This document shows, piece by piece, positions 23,778-30,514 of a stretch of DNA of 64,000 bases. The translations under genes were made by a program, and so were the position numbers. Source of the stretch: Streptomyces sp. CG4 (GTDB lineage Bacteria > Actinomycetota > Actinomycetes > Streptomycetales > Streptomycetaceae); the NCBI RefSeq assembly GCF_041080655.1, contig NZ_CP163525.1:6200001-6264000 (forward strand), read 5' to 3'. How positions within the stretch are numbered: the first letter of the stretch is position 1; each line of letters opens with the position of its first letter. The notes below the pieces were generated by a model. That model did not search any database and was not told the DNA's origin. It was given only the letters and a program-made list of their open reading frames with translations.

Positions 23778-24614
23778 ATGGTCCAGAGGCGCGAACCAAC
23801 AGCCCGTCAGCTGCGCCTGGGAGTCGAATTGCGCAGGCTGCGCGAGGCGGCAGGACTCACCGCCGTCCAAGCGGCGGCGCTACTCGGGGTGAACAGGGTC
23901 CAGATGAGCCACATCGAATCAGGCCTCACGGGAGTCAGTGAAGAGCGGCTGCGTCGACTCGCGTCCCATTACGCCTGTACAAACGCGGAGTTCATCGATG
24001 CCTTGGTCGAGATGGCCACGGACCGGACACGAGGTTGGTGGGAGGAGTACCGGGGCCGGCTTCCTACGTCATTCCTGGACCTGTCCGAGTTGGAGCACCA
24101 CGCCCGATTCCTGCGCCACGTAGCAATCCTCTATGTGCCGGGCCTGCTGCAGACGGAGGACTACTCGCGTGCCGTCTTCTTGTCCAGGCTGCCGGAACTG
24201 ACCGGCGAGGAAGTCGAGTTGCGCATCCAGCACCGTAGGGCCCGCCAGGAGTTCAGCATCCCGTACGAAGCGGTGATCCATGAGGCGGCCCTTCGGATCA
24301 GAGTCAGCGACCGTGCCACCGCAAGGGCTCAACTCACCCGGCTCCTTGAGCTCTCCGAAGCCGACCACATCACCGTGCGCGTCATCCCCTTCGATCTGGA
24401 CGGCTTCGCCAGAGCCTCCAGCGCGATGACGTATGTGGGCGGCACCCTGCCCAAGCTGGACACCGTGGTACGGGATGCACCTCACGGTTCCGTGTTCATC
24501 GACTCCGAAGCTCAGCTCGGTACCTATCGAACGCGCTTCCGTAAGGTGGAGCGCGTATCGCTCGACCCCGACCGGTCGCGGGACTTCATGCGCGATCTGA
24601 CCAAGGAGCTGTGA
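23778..24614 (+). CDS. XRE-family regulator with DUF5753 domain
   Basis: A 278-residue protein: XRE helix-turn-helix (LRRLREAAGLTAVQAAALLGVNRVQMSHIESG, residues about 17-50 in parts) and DUF5753 with ILYVPGLLQTEDYSRAVF and HRRARQEF. The ATG at 23778 has GGAGGAG about ten bases upstream. It is the paralogue in layout of the pair at 13284-14322. The DUF397 gene overlaps its stop (GTGA). With the divergent ATPase gene it forms a WhiJ-like set. Confidence 0.9.
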   Translation: MVQRREPTARQLRLGVELRRLREAAGLTAVQAAALLGVNRVQMSHIESGLTGVSEERLRRLASHYACTNAEFIDALVEMATDRTRGWWEEYRGRLPTSFLDLSELEHHARFLRHVAILYVPGLLQTEDYSRAVFLSRLPELTGEEVELRIQHRRARQEFSIPYEAVIHEAALRIRVSDRATARAQLTRLLELSEADHITVRVIPFDLDGFARASSAMTYVGGTLPKLDTVVRDAPHGSVFIDSEAQLGTYRTRFRKVERVSLDPDRSRDFMRDLTKEL

Positions 24615-24820
24615 AGCCTCCCATGAGCCCACTCGACAACTGGCGGAAGTCGTCCTATTCCGGCGAAGGCGACGGCAACGAATGCGTGGAGATCGCCGCC
24701 ACCCCCACCCACATAGCCATACGTGACTCGAAGACCCCCACCCGAGCTACCCTCACCTTCCCCGCCCCCTCCTTCACCGCGTTCCTCGGGGCCCTGAAGA
24801 AGCGGGACGTGACACCGTAG
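24611..24820 (+). CDS. DUF397 protein, partner of XRE regulator
   Basis: A DUF397 protein of 65-69 residues: NWRKSSYSGEGDGNECVEIA, IAIRDSKTP and a FTAFLGALKK end. It begins at a GTG overlapping the XRE stop (24611) or at an ATG at 24623. Coupling to the regulator gene matches the first pair in this window. Expected role: modulating or antagonising the XRE partner. Confidence 0.87.
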   Translation: MKPPMSPLDNWRKSSYSGEGDGNECVEIAATPTHIAIRDSKTPTRATLTFPAPSFTAFLGALKKRDVTP

Positions 24821-24871
24821 CGCCTGCGACTGCGCCCGCACCGGCGCGAGGCCTCAGCCGTATCGCCCTGT

Positions 24872-25387
24872 TCAGGGCCAGAAGGCAACGGCCAGGCCGA
24901 TCAGCGTGCCGAGGACGACGAGGCCGCCGAAGATGCCGAAGCCGATGCCAACCTTCACGCTCGTGGGCCGCAGTTCCTGCCACCCCAGTTCCTGGGCCAC
25001 GCCCCGGATCAGGCGATGGCCGTCGGCCGACGAGAAGCGGTATCGCCCGGTGCCGTCCGGCGTCCCGCCCTTGACGACATACAGGATCCGCCCGGCGGAC
25101 ACCGTCTTGCCCAGGCGGACACCGCCCGGGCCGGCCCCGTATCCGACGGTGCGGACGATGTCCGTCATGGTGAATGCCCGCTCCTGCCGGCGCAGCACGA
25201 CGCGGTAGGTGTGCACCTGCCGTTGCCGTTCCCGGCTGGGGACGTCAACGGTCAGCTCGAATCCCTGCCCTGTACGGCTCATGCGATACGGCGTGTCCGT
25301 GACGGCGGCCTCGATACGGGCCTGGAACTCCCCGACGGCGTCGGTCCTGTTGGCTCCCCACATGGGCAGGCACGGTAACAGTGCCAT
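24872..25387 (-). CDS. Hypothetical protein with C-terminal membrane anchor
   Basis: A 171-residue protein if started at the ATG at 25387 (GGTGGGG upstream). The body has a mixed beta-rich composition (YRMSRTGQGFELTVDV, YRVVLRRQERAFTMTDIVRTV) and the last 25 residues form one transmembrane helix (VGIGFGIFGGLVVLGTLIGL), i.e. a tail-anchored or N-out protein. With this start, codon 4 is TTA, which in Streptomyces would make translation depend on the bldA tRNA; starting at the in-frame ATG at 25363 avoids it. Family not recognised. It is divergent from the WXG100 cluster, so a link to type VII secretion is possible but unproven. Confidence 0.65.
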   Translation of the reverse strand: MALLPCLPMWGANRTDAVGEFQARIEAAVTDTPYRMSRTGQGFELTVDVPSRERQRQVHTYRVVLRRQERAFTMTDIVRTVGYGAGPGGVRLGKTVSAGRILYVVKGGTPDGTGRYRFSSADGHRLIRGVAQELGWQELRPTSVKVGIGFGIFGGLVVLGTLIGLAVAFWP

Positions 25388-25547
25388 TGTCAGACCCCAC
25401 CAGTACCGTCGGTCGTGTGGAGGGACTCGCTTGCGCCGAGGGCTCTGTGGCGGGGCTGTGACGTTAGACGGTTGCAGGTGCGATCGCCAGCTGTGAGCAT
25501 GGCAAGGGCGGAAACGTTTCTTATCAGCCCGTACCGGGGGAGGCCAT

Positions 25548-25880
25548 ATGAAGTTCGACATGGGTGCGCAGACGTTGTCGACGTTGATGCGTGATTCGCG
25601 TGGGTCGAGTCAGGATCTGGGGACGTTGATCCGGCAGTTGGTGCAGGCGGCGGAGCCGTTGGAGGGGAAGTTCAACGGTGCGGGTCGTGCGGCGTTCGAT
25701 CAGTTCAAGGCGCGGGCGGACGGGATCGCGAAGGAGCTGAATGGGTCGCTGGGGGCGATCCTGGGTGGTCAGTCCGGGATGGACAGTGCGTTCAGTACGG
25801 GTGACCAGGAGCAGGGTGACAACGCGAAGCGGCAGATGGGTTCGGCCAACTTCGACGCGGCGCGTTTCTCGGGCCGCTGA
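25548..25880 (+). CDS. WXG100/ESAT-6-like protein
   Basis: A 110-residue all-helical protein with the helix-turn-helix hairpin layout of the WXG100 family; the central turn is FNG (residues 42-44) in place of WxG. GGGGGAGG precedes the ATG. Such proteins are secreted by or chaperone cargo to type VII systems. Codon use is unusual for the region: many TTG leucines and G- or T-ending codons. It starts a run of five genes ending in a large toxin. Confidence 0.82.
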   Translation: MKFDMGAQTLSTLMRDSRGSSQDLGTLIRQLVQAAEPLEGKFNGAGRAAFDQFKARADGIAKELNGSLGAILGGQSGMDSAFSTGDQEQGDNAKRQMGSANFDAARFSGR

Positions 25881-25921
25881 GTGTCTGTGCGTTTCGGAAC
25901 TTTTTCGGGGAGTGGTGTGTG

Positions 25922-26236
25922 ATGGCGGGTGCGAATGCGGATCGTCGGTCGTACGACACGTCGGCGTCGGCGGATGTGCAGGGGAATCTCGCGGGGGTGA
26001 TCGCTCAGTTGGAGACGGTCATCGGGGCGCGGGACAAGCAGGTGAAGAAGGCGATGGCGGACTTCACGGCGGATGGTGTGGCGGATGAGTACCACGGCAA
26101 GGAGCGTCGTTGGAATCATGCGTCGCAGGAGGTGCGGAACATCATTCATCTGCTGAAGACGACGATGGAGAAGAACGACTCGACGGCGCATTCGACGCTG
26201 GCGAGGGCGAAGTCCGCGGTGGACAACATCGGCTGA
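25922..26236 (+). CDS. Second ESAT-6-like helical protein
   Basis: A 104-residue protein with two long predicted helices separated by ADGVADEYHGKERRWN. It resembles the actinobacterial group annotated as pore-forming ESAT-6 family proteins, which accompany the WXG100 gene and a toxin. No signal peptide. Start ATG at 25922 directly follows a GTG in the same frame; GGGGAG is upstream. Likely forms a heterodimer with the first WXG100 protein for secretion of the large toxin. Confidence 0.75.
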   Translation: MAGANADRRSYDTSASADVQGNLAGVIAQLETVIGARDKQVKKAMADFTADGVADEYHGKERRWNHASQEVRNIIHLLKTTMEKNDSTAHSTLARAKSAVDNIG

Positions 26237-26317
26237 ACGGCGGTCTTGGCCGTGTGTTCCTGATCGCTTGTTCTTGATGGTTCGTGACGGCTGGGTGCCG
26301 GGTTCACGGGGGTGGGT

Positions 26318-26767
26318 ATGACGGGCTGGGATCTGCATCCGCAGGGCATCAATCATGTGCTGACGACGACGGAGAAGACGGCGTCGCATCTGGAGACGTA
26401 CGCGAACGATTTCGGTACGCATCTGCAGTCGGCGGCGTCGAGTGCGGGCACGATCTCCGCGGACGGCGGCTCCGGCGGTCACGGTGGTCATGGCTGTCAT
26501 GGCGGTCATGGCGGTCATGGCGGTCAGGGTGGCCAGGGCAAGGACGGCGGGAAGTCGTCGGGCGGTCTGGTGGCGTTGGCGTTGTCGCAGTATGCGGAGC
26601 GTGCGACGAAGGACTTGCAGTTCATCGCGGCGCGGGCGGGTAAGTCGTTGCAGGGTGCGGTGGATGCGACGAAGGCGTACATGGACGGGGACGAGGCGAT
26701 GGCCGCGCGTGCGCAGCGTGATGCGTCGATGCCCGGGGTGAAGATGCCGGGAGTGGGCCAGGCGTGA
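26318..26767 (+). CDS. DUF6507-like protein with Gly-His repeat insert
   Basis: A 149-residue helical protein starting MTGWDLHPQGINHVL, resembling (from memory) the DUF6507 proteins found between ESAT-6-like and toxin genes in Streptomyces. Between the two helical halves lies a repeat of GGH units (HGGHGCHGGHGGHGGQGGQG), encoded by tandem nine-base repeats. Seven His and one Cys in this stretch could bind metal. The stop overlaps the toxin gene start by four bases (GTGA), indicating coupling and a role as its adaptor or chaperone. Confidence 0.72.
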   Translation: MTGWDLHPQGINHVLTTTEKTASHLETYANDFGTHLQSAASSAGTISADGGSGGHGGHGCHGGHGGHGGQGGQGKDGGKSSGGLVALALSQYAERATKDLQFIAARAGKSLQGAVDATKAYMDGDEAMAARAQRDASMPGVKMPGVGQA

Positions 26768-29154
26768 TCAAGCCGGAGGAGATTCCTGAGTTCACTGGTG
26801 ATCTGGAGCAGTTGGAGAAGGATTACGGTGCGCTGAAGAAGGATGCCGGGCTGGTCCGTTCCACGGGTGCGGATGTGCATGGGCAGTTCCAGAAGCTGCG
26901 GGGGTTCTATCAGGCTCCGGAGGCGGAGAAGCTGTTCGGCTCGACGCGGCCGGTGGCGGACCGTTCGGATGCGTTCGCCACGCATCTGGAGACGGTGTCG
27001 TCGGCGTTGTCGGGGTATGCGGCGGAGATCCGTCCGCTGGTGGCGAAGCTGAAGCAGCTCAGGCATGACGCGGTGGCGTTCGTCGACTCGGTCAAGGGTG
27101 ATCACGACTGGGAGTACGACGAGGACAAGGTCAAGAAGAACAACCAGCTGCGTGATGATGTGACGGCGGCGGTGGCGGCGTTCTGGGCGGCGGAGCGGAC
27201 GTGCCACAACAAGATCACGGCGATCTGGCACGGGACGCAGATGGTCGCCGGGGATGGCTCCAACAGGTCGGACATGTACGGCTACAACGCTTCGGACCTG
27301 AAGGGTGCGAAGGGGTTGCCGTGGGGTGATCCGGTGGAGCAGAAGCACCACTGGTACGAGTTCGGGCACTGGGCGAAGTCGTTCCTGTGGGACGGCATTT
27401 GTGTGGACGGGATCTGGGGCACGATCAAGGGTCTGGGGACCCTGGTGGGTGTCGATGGCTGGGATGCGATGAAGCAGGCCTGGAAGGGTCTGGCGCAGCT
27501 GGCGACGGCGCTGGAGTTCATGGCCAATCCGGTGACGGCGGCGGCGTTCTTGCTGGTGCCGGACAAGTACATGCCCTCGTGGCTGCGTGAGTCGCGCAAC
27601 ACGATGAAGCAGACCGGTAAGGCGTTGCTGGCGTGGGACGAGTGGGGCAAGAACCCCGCGCGCGCCGCGGGTGGGGTCACCTTCAATGTGCTGACGACGG
27701 TGTTCACCGGTGGTGAGGGTGCGGCGGTGGCGGGTGCGGGCAAGGCCGGCGCGGTGGCCAAGGCGATCTCGGTGGCGGGCAAGGTCGGCAGGGTCATCGA
27801 CCCGATGACGTACGTGATGAAGGGCGCCGGCGCCGGACTGTCCAAGATCGGCGACATCGGCAAGGCCCTGAAGGGCGCCGGGAAGATCGACATCCCCAAG
27901 ATCCCCGACAACGCGATCACCCTGCCCGAGGGCACGGTGCACCTGCCCGACGGGACCGTCCACCTCCCCGAAGGGGTGGACATCCCCAAGGGCGGCGTCG
28001 AACTCCCGAACGGCAACGTCAAGTTGCCCGACAACGCCCCACTGCATCCCGCGGGCACCGAACCCCTCCACACACCCGAGGGCGAACCGGCACTGTTCGC
28101 CGACGAACACGGCAACATCGTCGATCACCACGGCAACACGCTGATGCACCGCGAGGGCGGCTCCCAGGACATCGCAAAGCAGTCCCCGGATGGCTCGGAC
28201 GTCCTGCATACCGGCTCCCCAGCCAAGGAACCCGCCCTGGTCGGCGCAGTCCCCCACGTCGGGGACGACTCTGGGCACATGGGTGAAAGCGCCGCCGGAG
28301 GGACTGCAACTTCCGCCGATAACCTCATCACTGACGGAGCACACTCTGCACATGCCTCGCATGCGTCGACGAACGTTGTTCACGATGCCGTCGGCGGTGG
28401 AGGACACAGCGGTCATGGAGTGCCCGACACGTCACATTCAAGCAGTGACGCCGCGCACGGATCGCACCCGGGAGGCGAGCCCAGCCATCATCCGGAACCG
28501 GATGGGGCGCCAGGCCACGACCACACGGAAAACGTGTCGGACGGCATGAGCCATGACGGGACCGCTGCGCATGAGGGCGGCTCTCCAACCATGTCGGGTG
28601 ATGATCCGATCCACATGGCGAATGGGCGGGATTACGAGGCGAAATGGGGCACGGATTCGACGGTCCCTGCCCCGCCCAAGGTGCCGGGCGATATTGTGTT
28701 GGAAACGGGTGACCATGTGTACTTCCGGGAAGGTTCAACAGCGGTTGGTTATGACGACAGCACGTTGACCAATTTTGAAAAGGTCAAGCCTTTGGAGGGT
28801 TACCACGATGTTGTGGTGCATGGAAACAACCGGGGGCACTTCGTGCCTGGCCGGGTGAACCACTCCGACGTGAGCTTCCCTGCCGGCGAGACGCATCCCA
28901 CGCACATTGCTGAAGCCATCAGGAACAACCCCGGCTACGATGGTGGACCTGTCAGGCTGATTTCCTGCCATAGTGGGACAGTGGCCGAGGGATCTCTGGA
29001 TGTGCCTGCTGCGCAAGCGTTGGCCAATGAACTTGGCGTCCCGGTCATGGCGCCCACGAATAAGGTAGGGGTGTCCAGATTGAGGGGCCCAGGACAGACC
29101 CCGAAGATCTTTGACAACGGCTACTGGCGAACCTTCTTCCCCATCAGTCATTAG
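26764..29154 (+). CDS. Large T7SS-type polymorphic toxin with putative His-Cys protease tip
   Basis: A 796-residue protein. Residues 1-160 are helical and WXG/LXG-like. Residues 200-350 hold a WDGICVDGIWGTIKG helical region and a GGVTFNVLTTVFTGGEGA hydrophobic segment typical of putative T7SS-secreted toxins. Residues 385-425 are LPEGTVHLPDG-type repeats. Residues 500-605 are a His/Ser/Gly/Asp-rich linker. The tip (about 635-796) has VVVHGNNRGHF (His686) and VRLISCHSGT (Cys735) followed by AQALANELGVPVMAPT, a pattern I associate with caspase-like or C80-like cysteine peptidases; this is inference. GTG start overlaps the previous gene. An immunity candidate follows. The 3' end is more AT-rich than the 5' end. 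Confidence 0.8.
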   Translation: MIKPEEIPEFTGDLEQLEKDYGALKKDAGLVRSTGADVHGQFQKLRGFYQAPEAEKLFGSTRPVADRSDAFATHLETVSSALSGYAAEIRPLVAKLKQLRHDAVAFVDSVKGDHDWEYDEDKVKKNNQLRDDVTAAVAAFWAAERTCHNKITAIWHGTQMVAGDGSNRSDMYGYNASDLKGAKGLPWGDPVEQKHHWYEFGHWAKSFLWDGICVDGIWGTIKGLGTLVGVDGWDAMKQAWKGLAQLATALEFMANPVTAAAFLLVPDKYMPSWLRESRNTMKQTGKALLAWDEWGKNPARAAGGVTFNVLTTVFTGGEGAAVAGAGKAGAVAKAISVAGKVGRVIDPMTYVMKGAGAGLSKIGDIGKALKGAGKIDIPKIPDNAITLPEGTVHLPDGTVHLPEGVDIPKGGVELPNGNVKLPDNAPLHPAGTEPLHTPEGEPALFADEHGNIVDHHGNTLMHREGGSQDIAKQSPDGSDVLHTGSPAKEPALVGAVPHVGDDSGHMGESAAGGTATSADNLITDGAHSAHASHASTNVVHDAVGGGGHSGHGVPDTSHSSSDAAHGSHPGGEPSHHPEPDGAPGHDHTENVSDGMSHDGTAAHEGGSPTMSGDDPIHMANGRDYEAKWGTDSTVPAPPKVPGDIVLETGDHVYFREGSTAVGYDDSTLTNFEKVKPLEGYHDVVVHGNNRGHFVPGRVNHSDVSFPAGETHPTHIAEAIRNNPGYDGGPVRLISCHSGTVAEGSLDVPAAQALANELGVPVMAPTNKVGVSRLRGPGQTPKIFDNGYWRTFFPISH

Positions 29155-29168
29155 GGCAGGTGTACACC

Positions 29169-29552
29169 GTGAAGATTGCAGGATTCTTCCAAGAGCTATG
29201 GACCCCGGCCTTTGGTGCCCGGATCGGGAGCATCCATGGATTCCTGGCGTCAGCTCCGTACGATGACGAGGGTAAGATTATCGAATATCTACGCTCTGGT
29301 CATGAAATCTTTAGCGTTATGGGTGCTGCTGCTGATGTCCTCGACCCTGACCGGGAATTTCTTAGCGGGGATTCCCTCCTGACAGACGGGGAATGGCTGT
29401 GGAGGGCTGATCTCTGGCGCTACGTGCACCTTCACCATGTTCTGCTTCCGGACGAGTTCCTTCGTAGAATCCGGGATAATGCTTATTCTGTGCCGACAGT
29501 AGAGAATTCTCGACTTCTGGAAGTGCTCGATTTCGTCGAAGCTAGATGGTGA
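29169..29552 (+). CDS. Putative immunity protein of the toxin
   Basis: A protein of about 127-130 residues starting 15 bases (GTG 29169, GCAGG eight bases upstream) or six bases (GTG 29160) after the toxin stop. It is acidic and ends LTDGEWLWRADLWRYVHLHHVLLPDEFLRRIRDN in parts, a DGxWxWxxxLxxYVxxHxxxLPxEF pattern seen in small proteins that follow polymorphic toxins. No signal or membrane segment, as expected for a cytosolic immunity protein. The gene is strikingly AT-rich for this genome, a sign of recent acquisition together with the toxin tip. Confidence 0.65.
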   Translation: MKIAGFFQELWTPAFGARIGSIHGFLASAPYDDEGKIIEYLRSGHEIFSVMGAAADVLDPDREFLSGDSLLTDGEWLWRADLWRYVHLHHVLLPDEFLRRIRDNAYSVPTVENSRLLEVLDFVEARW

Positions 29553-29579
29553 AATCGGCCGGCGGTCTCGTGTCCCGTA

Positions 29580-29818
29580 TGGGTTCCCGCTCTATTTCCT
29601 TCGGGTGGCGTCGCAGCCCAGCGACTGCGGGATTGGGGTGGCGTCAGCGAAGGTGGTCTGGACGCTATGGGCCTTGACTTCGGCGGGGCGGACCTCTCGC
29701 ACGCTGTTTTCTCCGGATCATGGTGCAACGGCGTCAAGCTGATGAACGCCAAGCCTGGGGGTACGCGCATCATGGGATCCTCACTGCTGGGGGGTTGACT
29801 TCCGCTCCGCAGATCTAA
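29580..29818 (+). pseudogene. Pentapeptide-repeat-like fragment
   Basis: In one frame the DNA reads LRDWGGVSEGGLDAMGLDF, then GGADLSHAVFSG and up to GSSLLGG followed by TGA at 29796. In the next frame the text continues VDFRSADLSHS. A(D/N)LSH units suggest pentapeptide repeats broken by a frameshift. No start codon with a ribosome site fits. I read it as a gene fragment, not a functional gene. Confidence 0.45.
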
Positions 29819-29840
29819 GTCACTCCGCGTCGAGGGGGGG

Positions 29841-29948
29841 GAAGGGATCTCGCGGGAGCTGTCGGGCGCGGACCCGCAGAAATGGATCCAAGAGCGCGGT
29901 GGAAACATTCGAGCGATGCACACGAACCCGCAGAGCCCTTCTGCTTGA
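29841..29948 (+). pseudogene. Orphan toxin C-terminal tail
   Basis: After a run of eight G (29834-29841) an open frame encodes EGISRELSGADPQKWIQERG and then NIRAMHTNPQSPSA before a stop. It looks like the end of a polymorphic-toxin C-terminal domain: no start, followed directly by an immunity-like gene. The G8 run may be the site of the frameshift that separated it from upstream text. Such orphan tips are usual downstream of intact polymorphic toxin genes. Confidence 0.4.
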
Positions 29949-29958
29949 CGAGGGTGGA

Positions 29959-30440
29959 GTGTTGGACCGACCGACGAGGGACATGACTTCGCTGCGGCTG
30001 GCGCAAGACGTACGGAAATGGCTCACGGCGCATGGTTGGTCTCCTGGCCGTGACATCGGCGAGGAGGCCGAAGAGTTGGTCCTGGCGCGGGTGCAGGACT
30101 CCGAGCGGCAAGGTGTCCCGCTGTCCCCGGTTCCGCCCGCACTTCATGTCATCCATACCTACGGCCGAATACACCGGGTGTCGCGTGGGTCATGGATCCG
30201 ACCGTGGGTTAGGACGGAGACGCGACGGCCGTCATGGAGCTGGCCGCGGGACTCGGAACGGCTCTGTTCCCTGTGGGACATGAGGCCTCGGAGTGCGGAA
30301 TTCTGTTGGTGGACGAGAACGGTCGTTTCTTCCACCTTCACCACACCGGTGGGTATTACTTGGGGGACAGCGCGTTCGACGCATTCTCGCGGTTCTTGCA
30401 GGGACTGCCGGATCCCGACGCGGAGGACTACTTCGTCTGA
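29959..30440 (+). pseudogene. SUKH-3-like immunity gene, broken
   Basis: The first part (from GTG 29959) encodes DVRKWLTAHGWSPGRDIGEE and then LVLARVQDSERQGVPLSPVPPALHVIHTYG, matching the start of SUKH-3 immunity proteins. The last part, in another frame (30234-30440), encodes ELAAGLGTALFPVGHEASEC and FFHLHHTGGYYLGDSAFDAF, the SUKH-3 C-terminal half. Joining them needs a frameshift near 30180 and reading through an in-frame TAG at about 30209. So the gene is inactive unless the sequence is wrong. A complete C-terminal frame of 68 codons remains. Confidence 0.7.
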
Positions 30441-30514
30441 TCGTTGCCGCTGATCCGGAGGACCGGGTGCAGCGTGACGCCCCCGCTGTCACACCCCACC
30501 GGTACCGTCGGATC

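Noticed and set aside
25548..29154. Complete type VII secretion locus
   Set aside because: Only substrates, adaptor and toxin are present. No EccC-type ATPase, EccD channel or mycosin gene is in the window.
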